A stretch of 16,591 nt of DNA from an uncultured Lysobacteraceae bacterium (GTDB lineage: Bacteria; Pseudomonadota; Gammaproteobacteria; Xanthomonadales; Xanthomonadaceae): the NCBI GenBank assembly GCA_946886995.1, contig CAMPJU010000006.1, positions 1-16,591 of the forward strand. Direction: 5' to 3'. Within the stretch, counting starts at the first letter, position 1. Each line of letters begins with the position of its first letter. The notes under the pieces are model-generated. The model saw nothing but the letters and a program-made list of their open reading frames with translations, did not search any database and was not told the DNA's origin. Positions 1 to 7,069 of the stretch are shown piece after piece. The position numbers and the translations under genes were made by a program.

Positions 1-932
1 GTGCCTGCCCCGGCCAGCCAGGCCGTCGGGTGCTTCGACTTCCAGCGGCGGAGGATCGCGCCACCGGCGGCATCGCGTGCAGCGTCCGGCGCGTCCGGGT
101 GGCCCGCGGGCAGCGACAGCTTGCCGTGGGCGCCGGCGCCGATGCCGAGGTAGTCGCCGAAGCGCCAGTAGTTGAGGTTGTGGGCGCACTCGCGCCCCTG
201 TCGCGCATACGCCGACACCTCGTACTGGCCGTAGCCGGCATCGGCCAGCAGCGCCTGGCAATGCTCCTGGATGTCCCAGGCATCGTCGTGGCCGGGAATG
301 CCCGCGGGCGGGCGCGCGGCGAACACGGTGTTCGGCTCGAGCGTGAGCTGGTAGTGGGACAGGTGCGCCGGCTGCAGCGCCAGCGCGCGCTCGACGTCGC
401 GTTCGGCCATGGCCAGGTCCTGTCCGGGCAGCGCGTACATCAGGTCGAGGTTGAGGTTGTCGAAGCCGGCGTCCTGCGCCATGCGCACGGCGGCCTCGGC
501 AGTCGCGCTGTCGTGGATCCGGCCGAGGCGCTCCAGGCAGCCGTCGTCGAAGCTCTGCACGCCGAAGCTCAGGCGGTTCACGCCGGCCGCGCGGTAATCC
601 TCGAACCGTCCGTGCTCGGCGGTGCCGGGGTTGGTCTCCAGCGTGACCTCGCACCCGGGCGCGAATCGCAGCCGGGCGCTCGCCTGCTGCAGGAAACGGT
701 CGATGCTGTCCGCGGGGAACAGGCTCGGCGTGCCACCGCCGAAGAAGACGCTGGTGACGGTCCGGCCCCATGCCAGCGGAAGGTCCTGGTCGAGGTCGGC
801 CAGCAGCGCGTCGACGTAGGCATCGAAGGGCAGGGTGCCGCGGGCCTCGTGCGAGTTGAAATCGCAGTACGGGCATTTGCGGACGCACCATGGCAGGTGG
901 ACGTACAGCGACAGGGGCGGGAGCGTCAGCAT
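1..932 (-). CDS. hemW: HemW-like radical SAM heme chaperone (3' end off the left edge)
   Basis: Radical SAM protein of the HemW (formerly 'HemN-like') family, thought to bind heme and deliver it to respiratory enzymes in the cytoplasm or at the inner membrane. The N-terminus reads MLTLPPLSLYVHLPWCVRKC, and the CxxxCxxC [4Fe-4S]/SAM motif is at residues 16-23 (C16, C20, C23), followed by YCDFNSHE. A GGGTPSLF motif, which helps bind SAM, follows near residue 60, with typical HemW blocks further on (RLSFGVQSF, LDLMYALPGQ, HLSHYQLTLEPNT, NYWRFGDYLGIGAGAH). About 310 codons are present and the family is about 375-390 residues, so roughly the last 70 are missing at the left edge. The ATG lies 35 bp after the rdgB stop, which suggests a rph-rdgB-hemW operon. 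The YVHLPWC motif separates HemW from true coproporphyrinogen dehydrogenase HemN only in part; the short N-terminus before the motif favours HemW. Confidence 0.93.
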   Translation of the reverse strand, partial: MLTLPPLSLYVHLPWCVRKCPYCDFNSHEARGTLPFDAYVDALLADLDQDLPLAWGRTVTSVFFGGGTPSLFPADSIDRFLQQASARLRFAPGCEVTLETNPGTAEHGRFEDYRAAGVNRLSFGVQSFDDGCLERLGRIHDSATAEAAVRMAQDAGFDNLNLDLMYALPGQDLAMAERDVERALALQPAHLSHYQLTLEPNTVFAARPPAGIPGHDDAWDIQEHCQALLADAGYGQYEVSAYARQGRECAHNLNYWRFGDYLGIGAGAHGKLSLPAGHPDAPDAARDAAGGAILRRWKSKHPTAWLAGAG

Positions 933-967
933 CGGGAAGTCAGGGTGGTGGCGTGCCGCGCGCTTCG

Positions 968-1621
968 TCAGGGCCGCGCGAGGGCCTCGCGGAGCGTGGC
1001 CATCGCGATCCCGCGATGGCTGGTCCGGCTCTTCGTCTCCGGGTCGAGTTCGGCTGCGGTGAGGCCGGTCGCCGGATCGAGGAAGACCGGGTCGTAGCCG
1101 AAGCCGCCGTCGCCGCGCGGGGCGCGGAGGATCGTGCCATGCCATTCGCCCTGGGCGAGGAGCGGACGCGGATCGTCCGGATGGCGCAGGAGTGCGAGCG
1201 TGCAATGGAAGTGCGCGGTGCGGGCGGCGTCGGGGATGCCGTCGAGCTCGTGCAACAGGCGCGCGATGTTCGCCGCGGCGTCGCCATGGCCGCCGGCGTA
1301 GCGGGCGGAATACAACCCGGGCGCGCCGCCGAGTGCGTCGACGCAGAGGCCCGAGTCGTCGGCCAGGGCCGGCAGGCCCGTGGCGCGGGCGGCGTGGCGG
1401 GCCTTGAGCAGCGCATTCTCGACGAAAGTGCGTCCGGTTTCCGCGATGTCGTCGATACCCAGTTCGCCCTGCGGCACGAACGCGATGCCGGCACCACCGA
1501 GCAGGCGTTCGAACTCGGCAAGCTTCCCGCGGTTGCCGCTGGCGACGACGATGCGCGTCGGTGCCGCGCCCTGGGCCGACCGGCGACCGGGACCGCCTGC
1601 GCCAGCCGCCGCGACGCTCAC
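968..1621 (-). CDS. rdgB: RdgB/HAM1 non-canonical purine NTP pyrophosphatase (dITP/XTP)
   Basis: Cytoplasmic house-cleaning enzyme that hydrolyses dITP, ITP and XTP to the monophosphate and pyrophosphate, keeping deaminated purines out of DNA and RNA. The protein is 217 residues (E. coli 197). It shows the SGNRGK signature at 28-33, [10 protein letters not shown] at 66-75, ADDSGL at 87-92 with the presumed catalytic Asp89, and GGFGYDP and SHRG blocks near the C-terminus. The only sensible start is GTG at 1621, because no ATG lies between it and the conserved core. That GTG overlaps the rph stop in a GTGA arrangement (4 bp), which suggests translational coupling. The first 20 or so residues (Ala/Gly-rich) are an extension before the conserved TRIVVASGN strand. 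The rph-rdgB-hemW order is common in gammaproteobacteria. Confidence 0.95.
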   Translation of the reverse strand: MSVAAAGAGGPGRRSAQGAAPTRIVVASGNRGKLAEFERLLGGAGIAFVPQGELGIDDIAETGRTFVENALLKARHAARATGLPALADDSGLCVDALGGAPGLYSARYAGGHGDAAANIARLLHELDGIPDAARTAHFHCTLALLRHPDDPRPLLAQGEWHGTILRAPRGDGGFGYDPVFLDPATGLTAAELDPETKSRTSHRGIAMATLREALARP

Positions 1622-2346
1622 CCCGCCAGGGCCTCGCGCTGCAGCGCGACCAGCCGGGCGATGCCGGCCTCGGCAAGCGCGGTCATCGCCTCGAGTTCGT
1701 TGCGCCTGAATGCGTGGCCCTCGGCCGTGCCCTGCAGTTCGATGAAACCGCCGCCGTCGTTCATCACGACGTTCATGTCGGTATCGCAGGCGCTGTCCTC
1801 GGCGTAGTCGAGGTCGAGCACGGGCACGCCGCGGAAGATGCCGACCGATACCGCGGCGACGGCGCCGTGGATGGGATCGCGCCCCAGGTCCTTGCGTGCC
1901 TGCAGCCAGCGCACGGCATCGACCAGCGCGACGTACGCGCCGGTGATCGCGGCGGTGCGCGTGCCCCCGTCCGCCTGCAGGACGTCGCAGTCGAGCGTGA
2001 TGGTGCGCTCGCCGAGCGCGCCGCGGTCGACGCAGGCGCGGAGCGCGCGGCCGATCAGCCGCTGGATCTCGAGCGTGCGCCCGCCCTGCTTGCCGCGCGC
2101 CGCCTCGCGGTCGTTGCGCGTGTTGGTGGCGCGCGGAAGCATCCCGTACTCGGCGGTGACCCAGCCCTCGCCCTTGCCGCGCAGGAACGGAGGCACGCGG
2201 TTGTCGACGCTGGCGGTGCACAGCACGCGGGTGTCGCCGAAGGAGACCAGGACCGAGCCTTCGGCGTGGCGCGTGTAACCCCGCTCGATGGTGACCGGCC
2301 GCAGCTGGTCCGGTGCGCGGCCGCTCGGGCGTTGGAGATCTGTCAT
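1618..2346 (-). CDS. rph: Ribonuclease PH
   Basis: Phosphorolytic 3'-to-5' exoribonuclease that trims the 3' ends of tRNA precursors using inorganic phosphate; it acts as a hexameric ring in the cytoplasm. The 242 residues match the family length (about 238). Visible signatures are [19 protein letters not shown] at 16-34, the phosphate-binding [19 protein letters not shown] at 85-103 (Arg90), [10 protein letters not shown] at 127-136, and the acidic stretch [15 protein letters not shown] at 178-192 expected to bind metal. The gene is intact at its 3' end, unlike the frameshifted rph-1 of E. coli K-12. The ATG at 2346 was chosen because conserved sequence begins just after it; no GGAGG-like site precedes it on this strand, so initiation may be weak or SD-independent. 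First gene of the leftward operon, divergent from yicC. Confidence 0.96.
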   Translation of the reverse strand: MTDLQRPSGRAPDQLRPVTIERGYTRHAEGSVLVSFGDTRVLCTASVDNRVPPFLRGKGEGWVTAEYGMLPRATNTRNDREAARGKQGGRTLEIQRLIGRALRACVDRGALGERTITLDCDVLQADGGTRTAAITGAYVALVDAVRWLQARKDLGRDPIHGAVAAVSVGIFRGVPVLDLDYAEDSACDTDMNVVMNDGGGFIELQGTAEGHAFRRNELEAMTALAEAGIARLVALQREALAG

Positions 2347-2375
2347 GGAGGTGTGGCATCCGTCGTGGGTCGGCG

Positions 2376-2381
2376 AGTGTA
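2376..2381 (-). promoter_or_regulatory. Candidate -10 element for rph-rdgB-hemW
   Basis: On the minus strand the sequence reads GGGCTACACTCGCC, with TACACT as a -10 candidate. Transcription would start near 2369, leaving about 23 nt before the rph ATG. No good -35 is seen at the usual spacing. The upstream half of the hexamer overlaps the outer end of the GTAG repeat arm. Inferred from position and hexamer similarity only. Confidence 0.35.
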
Positions 2382-2445
2382 GCCCGGGCAAGGCCGCCGG
2401 CCGCCCCGGGGGCGGCCCCGGGTGCGCTACGCTTACCCGGGCTAC
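2379..2445. repeat. GTAG-type REP-like inverted pair
   Basis: Two inverted 10-bp ends, GTAGCCCGGG at 2379-2388 and CCCGGGCTAC at 2436-2445, flank 47 bp of very GC-rich sequence. Read on the minus strand the right-hand unit begins GTAGCCCGGGTAAGCGTAGC and continues to ACCCGGG, so CCCGGGT and ACCCGGG can form a 7-bp stem around an 11-nt loop. The left unit starts GTAGCCCGGGCAAGGC and forms a related, degenerate hairpin. Repeats with a GTAG end and a GC-rich hairpin are known from Stenotrophomonas and relatives (SMAG/REP family), normally mobilised by RAYT transposases; no RAYT gene is in this window. The pair fills most of the rph/yicC divergent promoter region. Confidence 0.7.
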
Positions 2446-2460
2446 GTCCCTGGAATTCGC

Positions 2461-3324
2461 ATGCCCATCCGCAGCATGACCGCCTACGCCTCCGGCGAGA
2501 TGGCCACCGAGGGTGGCGCGCTCGGATGCGAGCTGCGCGCGGTGAACCACCGCTTCCTCGAGGTCGCGGTGCGCCTGCCGGACGAGTTGCGCGCGCTGGA
2601 GCCCGCGATCCGGGAGCGCATCGCGGAGCGGGTCTCCCGCGGAAAACTCGACTTCGTGTTGCGCCTGCGCGGGCCGGAAGGGAGCGCGGGATTGCGGCTG
2701 GACGAGGACCGCACGGAAGCGCTCGCCGCGCTCGCCCGGGACCTGCATGCGCGATTCCCGATGCTGCGGGTGGACTTCAGCGACCTGCTCCAGGTCCCTG
2801 GCCTGCTGCAGGGCGTCGCGGTCGATCCCGAAGCATTGCAGGCCGCCGCCATGCAACTGCTGGACGAGGTGCTGCGTGCGTTCCTGCAGTCGCGTGAGCG
2901 CGAGGGCGCGCAGCTGGCGGCGGTGATCACCGAGCGCGTGGACGGCATCGCCCGGGTCGCGGCCGAGGTCCGTGAACTGGTCCCCGTGATCCGTGCGGCG
3001 CAACGCACCCGGCTGGAGGCACGACTGGCCGACCTGGCGCATCCGGTCGAACCGGGTCGGATGGAACAGGAACTGGTGCTGTCGCTGCAGAAGCTCGACG
3101 TCGACGAGGAGCTCGACCGGCTGGGCAGCCACGTGGTCGAGTTGCGCCGTACCCTCGTCCAGGAACAGCCGGTGGGCCGGCGGCTCGACTTCCTGCTGCA
3201 GGAGTTCAACCGCGAGGCCAACACGCTGGGGTCGAAGTCCGTGGATGCCCGCACCTCCGCGGCGGCGGTCGAGCTGAAGGTGCTGATCGACCAGGTCCGC
3301 GAACAAGTGCAGAACATCGAATGA
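2461..3324 (+). CDS. yicC: YicC family endoribonuclease / RNA-turnover protein
   Basis: YicC-type protein of 287 residues, the same length as E. coli YicC. The family has been described as endoribonuclease-like and linked to small-RNA degradation in E. coli; the activity here is inferred. The N-terminus [13 protein letters not shown] matches the conserved start, followed by [17 protein letters not shown] at 25-41. The C-terminal DUF1732-type block is clear: [35 protein letters not shown] and KSVDARTS. An upstream GTG at 2422 is in frame, but the ATG at 2461 matches the family start and avoids translating the REP-like repeat. Only a weak SD-like GGAA precedes it. Its stop overlaps the start of gmk, so the two are probably translated together. 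Divergent rph/yicC is also the E. coli arrangement. Confidence 0.94.
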   Translation: MPIRSMTAYASGEMATEGGALGCELRAVNHRFLEVAVRLPDELRALEPAIRERIAERVSRGKLDFVLRLRGPEGSAGLRLDEDRTEALAALARDLHARFPMLRVDFSDLLQVPGLLQGVAVDPEALQAAAMQLLDEVLRAFLQSREREGAQLAAVITERVDGIARVAAEVRELVPVIRAAQRTRLEARLADLAHPVEPGRMEQELVLSLQKLDVDEELDRLGSHVVELRRTLVQEQPVGRRLDFLLQEFNREANTLGSKSVDARTSAAAVELKVLIDQVREQVQNIE

Positions 3325-3959
3325 TGCGCGGCACCCTCTTCATCGTCGCGGCGCCGTCGGGCGCGGGGAAGTCCAGCCTGGTCAACGCCTGCCTGGCGCG
3401 CGACCCGCACATCTGCCTGTCGATCTCGTTCACCTCGCGCGCGCCGCGTCCCGGCGAGCGCCACGCCGAGCACTACCATTTCATCGATGCCGACCAGTTC
3501 CAGCGGATGGTCGCGGCGGGCGACTTCTTCGAGCACGCGCTGGTCCACGGCGACTGGAAGGGCACCGCGCGGCAATCCGTGGAGCCGCAGCTGGCCGCCG
3601 GCAAGGACGTCCTGCTGGAGATCGACTGGCAGGGCGCGCGCCAGGTCCGGGAACAGGTCCCCGAGGCGGTGAGCCTGTTCATCCTCCCGCCCTCCACCGC
3701 GGCGCTCGAGCAGCGCATGCGCAACCGCGGCCAGGACAGCGAGGAAACCATCGCCCGGCGCCTGGCGGCCGCGCGCGAGGAGATCTCGCACCACGACGAG
3801 TTCGACTACCTCGTGGTCAACGAGCACTTCCAGACGGCGGTCGGGGAGATGTGCGCCATCTTCGCGGCCAGCCGGCTGCGGCGGGATGCGCAGGCGCAGC
3901 GGCACGCGGGGCTCATCCGGGCCTTGCTGGAGGAGACCGGGGTGGCTGCAAGCGACTGA
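3321..3959 (+). CDS. gmk: Guanylate kinase
   Basis: Cytoplasmic enzyme that phosphorylates GMP to GDP with ATP, feeding GTP, dGTP and (p)ppGpp synthesis. The protein is 212 residues (E. coli 207). The P-loop APSGAGKSS is at 11-19. A GMP-binding segment [20 protein letters not shown] follows at about 34-53, then [16 protein letters not shown] and [12 protein letters not shown] with the expected acidic and aromatic residues. The usual TTR of the GMP-binding motif is TSR here, a conservative change. Two start codons are possible: ATG 3321 overlaps the yicC stop by 4 bp (ATGA), and ATG 3324 follows one codon later. I chose the first because of the overlap, but the second is equally good for the fold. 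The neighbours rpoZ and spoT tie guanine nucleotide supply to stringent control. Confidence 0.96.
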   Translation: MMRGTLFIVAAPSGAGKSSLVNACLARDPHICLSISFTSRAPRPGERHAEHYHFIDADQFQRMVAAGDFFEHALVHGDWKGTARQSVEPQLAAGKDVLLEIDWQGARQVREQVPEAVSLFILPPSTAALEQRMRNRGQDSEETIARRLAAAREEISHHDEFDYLVVNEHFQTAVGEMCAIFAASRLRRDAQAQRHAGLIRALLEETGVAASD

Positions 3960-3973
3960 TTTGGAAGGAAAGC

Positions 3974-4003
3974 TTGCGTCCCGCCGGGCGTGGCCCGTAC
4001 AAT
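3974..4003 (+). promoter_or_regulatory. Sigma70-type promoter for rpoZ
   Basis: A -35 TTGCGT (3974-3979) and a -10 TACAAT (3998-4003) are separated by 18 bp, each close to consensus and standing out in GC-rich sequence. The predicted start near 4010 gives a leader of about 50 nt before the rpoZ ATG. The site lies in the 99-bp gap between gmk and rpoZ. Confidence 0.75.
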
Positions 4004-4058
4004 CCGCGGTTCCCCCCGATTTCGCCGGGCGCCCGATGGGCCGCCCCTGGAGCAACGC

Positions 4059-4361
4059 ATGGCCCGCATCACCGTCGAGGATTGCCTGGAAGTGGTCGAC
4101 AACCGCTTCGAACTGGTCATGATGGCCGCCAAGCGCGCGCGCCAGCTCGCCAACGGCGTCGATCCCCGGATCGACAACACCGAGAACGACGACAAGCCCA
4201 CCGTCCTGGCGCTGCGCGAGATCGCCGCCCGTTCGATCGACCAGGAGTTCATCGACGCGGTCGACAAGTCCGAGCGCGAGCGCAAGGAACGCGAGGCGCT
4301 GGAATGGGCCGCCGCGGAAGTGGTCGCCGACGAGGACATGTCGAAGGGCGACGACCTCTAG
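4059..4361 (+). CDS. rpoZ: RNA polymerase omega subunit
   Basis: Small subunit that wraps the beta' C-terminal region, aids RNA polymerase assembly and contributes to ppGpp binding site 1 in proteobacteria. The 100 residues begin [20 protein letters not shown], the conserved omega start, followed by AKRARQL, the [19 protein letters not shown] block and a charged C-terminal tail. E. coli omega is 91 residues, so the acidic tail is slightly longer. A TGGAG Shine-Dalgarno at 4048-4052 precedes the ATG with normal spacing. It has its own promoter and is followed by a hairpin terminator, so it may be transcribed largely alone although spoT follows 84 bp downstream. Confidence 0.97.
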   Translation: MARITVEDCLEVVDNRFELVMMAAKRARQLANGVDPRIDNTENDDKPTVLALREIAARSIDQEFIDAVDKSERERKEREALEWAAAEVVADEDMSKGDDL

Positions 4362-4388
4362 ATCGCAGCCAGTCAGCAGTACGCAATC

Positions 4389-4417
4389 GAACGGCCCCTC
4401 GGGGCCGTTCTGCTTTC
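4389..4417 (+). terminator. Hairpin terminator between rpoZ and spoT
   Basis: GAACGGCCCC (4389-4398) and GGGGCCGTTC (4401-4410) are perfect 10-bp complements separated by TC, giving a very stable hairpin with an effective CTCG tetraloop. It is followed by TGCTTTC, a short and imperfect T stretch. It probably ends most rpoZ transcription; read-through into spoT is possible. Confidence 0.72.
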
Positions 4418-4430
4418 CCGGGTCGCGGAC

Positions 4431-4439
4431 TGCTACGCT
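4431..4439 (+). promoter_or_regulatory. Extended -10 promoter for spoT, possibly leaderless
   Basis: TGC followed by TACGCT (hexamer at 4434-4439) forms an extended -10 element. With the usual 6-nt spacing transcription would begin at 4446, exactly the A of the spoT ATG. No Shine-Dalgarno lies in the preceding 20 bases and a terminator hairpin sits just upstream, which supports separate transcription. No clear -35. Inferred from sequence only. Confidence 0.5.
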
Positions 4440-4445
4440 CGACCC

Positions 4446-6641
4446 ATGCCCCGCAGGCCTGCCCGGACCGCTGAAAAACCCGCCCCGCATGCGCCGGTCG
4501 CCGGCGCCGCGGACGCGTCGGCACTGCCCGATTACGTCCACGCGCTGGAGGCCTCCACCGACTACCTGCCCGACGACCAGCGCGCGCTGCTGCGCCGCGC
4601 ATGGACGGTCGGCGCGGCCGCGCACGCCGGCCAGTTGCGCAAGTCCGGCGAGCCCTACATCACCCACCCGGTGGCCGTGGCGGGCGTGCTGGCGGACATG
4701 CGGCTGGACGTCGAGACGCTGATCGCGGCGATCCTGCACGACACGATCGAGGACACCCCGCTGACCCAGGCGGCCATCGCCAGCGAGTTCGGCGACACGG
4801 TCGCCGAGCTCGTGGACGGCGTCACCAAGCTGGACCGGCTGCACTTCCGGGATCGCCAGGAGGCCGCTGCCGAAAGCTTCCGGAAGATGCTGCTGGCGAT
4901 GGCCCGCGACCTGCGGGTGATCCTGATCAAGCTCGCCGACCGCCTGCACAACATGCGCACCCTCGGGGCGCAGGCGGCCGGGACGCGGCGCCGGATCGCG
5001 CGCGAGACGCTGGAGATCTATGCGCCCATCGCGCAGCGGCTGGGCATGAACCTGATCAAGGCCGAGCTGCAGGACCTCGGCTTCCGGGCGCTGCATCCCT
5101 GGCGCCACGCGGTCCTGGAAAAGCGCATCCGGACCCAGCCCCTGGTCCGGCGCGAGGCGCTCGCGCGCATCGAGGCACAGCTTGCGCAACGGCTGACCAA
5201 GGAAGGCCTGCGCCATCGGCTGATCGGCCGGATCAAGTCGCCGTGGAGCATCTATTCGAAGATGCGTGGCGAGGGCAAGAGCTTCGACCAGGTGATGGAC
5301 GTGTTCGGTTTCCGCGTGGTCGTCGGCACCGTGCCGGAGTGCTACTACGCGCTCGGCATCGTGCATTCGGTGTTCAAGCCGCTGGACGGCCGGTTCCGCG
5401 ACTTCGTCGCCATCCCGAAGGCGAACGGCTACCAGTCGCTGCACACGGTGCTGTTCGGGCCGTACGGCTCGCCGATCGAGGTGCAGGTGCGCACCGAGGG
5501 CATGGACCTGATCGCCGAACGCGGTATCGCCGCCCACTGGTCGTACAAGCACGGCGGCGAGGCGCCGAACAGCGCGCAGGCGAGGGCGCATGCCTGGATC
5601 GCCAACCTGGTGGAAAGCCAGCGCGCGACCGGCTCGTCGCTGGAGTTCCTCGAGAACGTCAAGGTCGACCTGTTCCCGGACGAGGTGTACCTGTTCACCC
5701 CGCAGGGCGACATCCTCTCGCTGCCGCGCAACGCCACCGCGATCGACTTCGCGTACGCCGTGCACACCGACGTGGGCAACCACGCGGTCGCGGCGCGCGT
5801 CGACAAGAAGCTGGTGCCACTGCGCACCAAGCTGGCCAGCGGCCAGCGCGTCGAGATCATCACCGCGAAGTCCGCCGCGCCCAAGCCGCAGTGGCTGGAG
5901 GTGGTGGTGAGCGGCAAGGCGCGCACCGCCATCCGCCACCAGCTCAAGAACCTGGAGCACGAGGACGCGGTGCAGGTCGGGCACCGCATGCTGGACCGGG
6001 CGCTGGAGCTGCTCGACACGTCGCTGGACCGGCTGCCCGCGGGGAGGCTGGACGCGTACCTGTCCGAGCACCGTTTCCCGCGGCTGGAGGCGTTGCTGGC
6101 CGAGATCGCGCTCGGCAACCGGATGCCCGCGCACGTGGCCCAGGTCCTGGCGCGCCAGGACAGCGCCAATGCCCTCACCGGCGACCCGGCCCCGGCGCCG
6201 GGCGACAAGCTGCTGATCACCGGCAGCGAGCGCGGCGTGGTCAGCTTCGCCAACTGCTGCCTGCCCATTCCCGGCGACGAGGTGATGGGCTACCACACGT
6301 CCGGCAAGGGCATCGTCGTGCATCGCCTGGACTGTCCGAACGTCGCCGACTACCGGAAGTCCCCGGAGCGCTGGCTCGCCATCGGGTGGGACCGCCAGGT
6401 GTCCGGCGACTTCCACGCCGCGCTGCGCATCGAGGTCGACAACCGCCCCGGCGTGCTCGCCCAGGTCGCCGCGTCGGTGGCGCAGGCCGAATCGAACATC
6501 GACGGCGTCGAATACCTCGAGCGCGACACCAATGTCGCGGTGATGCGCTTCTCGATCGAAGTCAGCGACCGCAAGCACCTGGCCGACGTGATCCGGCGCG
6601 TGCGGCGCCTGGCCACGGTGCACGGCGTGCAGCGGCTCTGA
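4446..6641 (+). CDS. spoT: Bifunctional (p)ppGpp synthetase/hydrolase (SpoT/Rel family)
   Basis: Cytoplasmic enzyme that degrades, and probably also makes, the alarmone (p)ppGpp. The protein is 731 residues (E. coli SpoT 702). The HD hydrolase domain spans about 45-200, with H60, H74, the ILHDTIEDT motif (H98, D99) and KLADRLHNMRTL at 162-173, so hydrolysis looks intact. The synthetase domain lies at about 260-370 (RIKSPWSIYSKM, GFRVVVG, IPKANGYQSLHT, EVQVRT, GIAAHWSYK). A TGS domain follows at about 405-470 (VYLFTPQGDILSLPRNATAI), then a helical region, a short NCCLPIPGDEVMGY zinc-finger-like segment and a C-terminal ACT domain at about 650-731. The first 25 residues are an Ala/Pro-rich extension. 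ATG 4446 begins this extension, and a start further in cannot be excluded. ridA follows after 44 bp. Confidence 0.96.
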   Translation: MPRRPARTAEKPAPHAPVAGAADASALPDYVHALEASTDYLPDDQRALLRRAWTVGAAAHAGQLRKSGEPYITHPVAVAGVLADMRLDVETLIAAILHDTIEDTPLTQAAIASEFGDTVAELVDGVTKLDRLHFRDRQEAAAESFRKMLLAMARDLRVILIKLADRLHNMRTLGAQAAGTRRRIARETLEIYAPIAQRLGMNLIKAELQDLGFRALHPWRHAVLEKRIRTQPLVRREALARIEAQLAQRLTKEGLRHRLIGRIKSPWSIYSKMRGEGKSFDQVMDVFGFRVVVGTVPECYYALGIVHSVFKPLDGRFRDFVAIPKANGYQSLHTVLFGPYGSPIEVQVRTEGMDLIAERGIAAHWSYKHGGEAPNSAQARAHAWIANLVESQRATGSSLEFLENVKVDLFPDEVYLFTPQGDILSLPRNATAIDFAYAVHTDVGNHAVAARVDKKLVPLRTKLASGQRVEIITAKSAAPKPQWLEVVVSGKARTAIRHQLKNLEHEDAVQVGHRMLDRALELLDTSLDRLPAGRLDAYLSEHRFPRLEALLAEIALGNRMPAHVAQVLARQDSANALTGDPAPAPGDKLLITGSERGVVSFANCCLPIPGDEVMGYHTSGKGIVVHRLDCPNVADYRKSPERWLAIGWDRQVSGDFHAALRIEVDNRPGVLAQVAASVAQAESNIDGVEYLERDTNVAVMRFSIEVSDRKHLADVIRRVRRLATVHGVQRL

Positions 6642-6685
6642 CGCCGGGGTATCGTTTCCGCGAACCCCGCCACGGAACGCCCGCC

Positions 6686-7069
6686 ATGCCGCGCATCGCC
6701 ATCCACACCGAGGACGCGCCCGCCGCGATCGGCCCGTATTCGCAGGCTGTGCGCAGCGGCCGTACCGTCTACCTGTCCGGCCAGATCCCGCTTGACCCGG
6801 CCACCGGGGAACTCGTCGCGGGGACCTTCGAAGCGCAGGTGCGCCGTGCCTTCGACAATCTCGCCGCCGTCTGCGAAGCCGCGGGCGGGTCGCTCGCGCA
6901 CGTGCAGCGGCTCGGGCTGTACCTCACGGACCTGGGCCAGTTCGCGGCGGTGAACGCGGTGATGGCCGAGTATTTCGAAGCGCCTTACCCCGCGCGTTCC
7001 ACCATCGGCGTGGCCGCGCTGCCGAAGGGCGCGACGTTCGAGGTGGACGCGATCCTCGCCATCGATTGA
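6686..7069 (+). CDS. ridA: RidA family reactive enamine/imine deaminase
   Basis: Small trimeric cytoplasmic enzyme (YjgF/YER057c/UK114 family) that hydrolyses reactive 2-aminoacrylate and other enamine/imine intermediates from PLP enzymes, releasing ammonia and a keto acid. The 127 residues match the family. The motif AAIGPYSQAV is at 13-22 (Tyr17), SGQIPLDPATGELV at 31-44, and the C-terminal block YPARSTIGVAALPKGATFEV at 101-120 holds Arg104, equivalent to the catalytic Arg105 of E. coli RidA, plus Glu119. These residues mark the active RidA subgroup rather than Rid2-7 paralogues. It lies 44 bp after spoT and its TGA overlaps the recG ATG by one base (TGATG). A possible -10 TATCGT occurs at 6650-6655, but co-transcription with spoT seems more likely. 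Confidence 0.95.
   Translation: MPRIAIHTEDAPAAIGPYSQAVRSGRTVYLSGQIPLDPATGELVAGTFEAQVRRAFDNLAAVCEAAGGSLAHVQRLGLYLTDLGQFAAVNAVMAEYFEAPYPARSTIGVAALPKGATFEVDAILAID

Noticed and set aside
2422..2460. Upstream GTG start for yicC giving 13 extra residues.
   Set aside because: The extra residues would be encoded by the REP-like repeat, and the ATG at 2461 matches the conserved family N-terminus and length.
2484..6623. A minus-strand open frame of about 1379 codons opposite yicC-gmk-rpoZ-spoT.
   Set aside because: It is an antisense shadow caused by high GC and codon bias of four well-recognised plus-strand genes. The translation is low-complexity and matches no family.
4601..6660. A long plus-strand frame through spoT that joins in frame to ridA, suggesting a fusion protein.
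   Set aside because: The upstream part is Arg/Gly/Pro-rich out-of-frame translation of spoT. ridA starts at its own ATG at 6686 with a normal RidA N-terminus.
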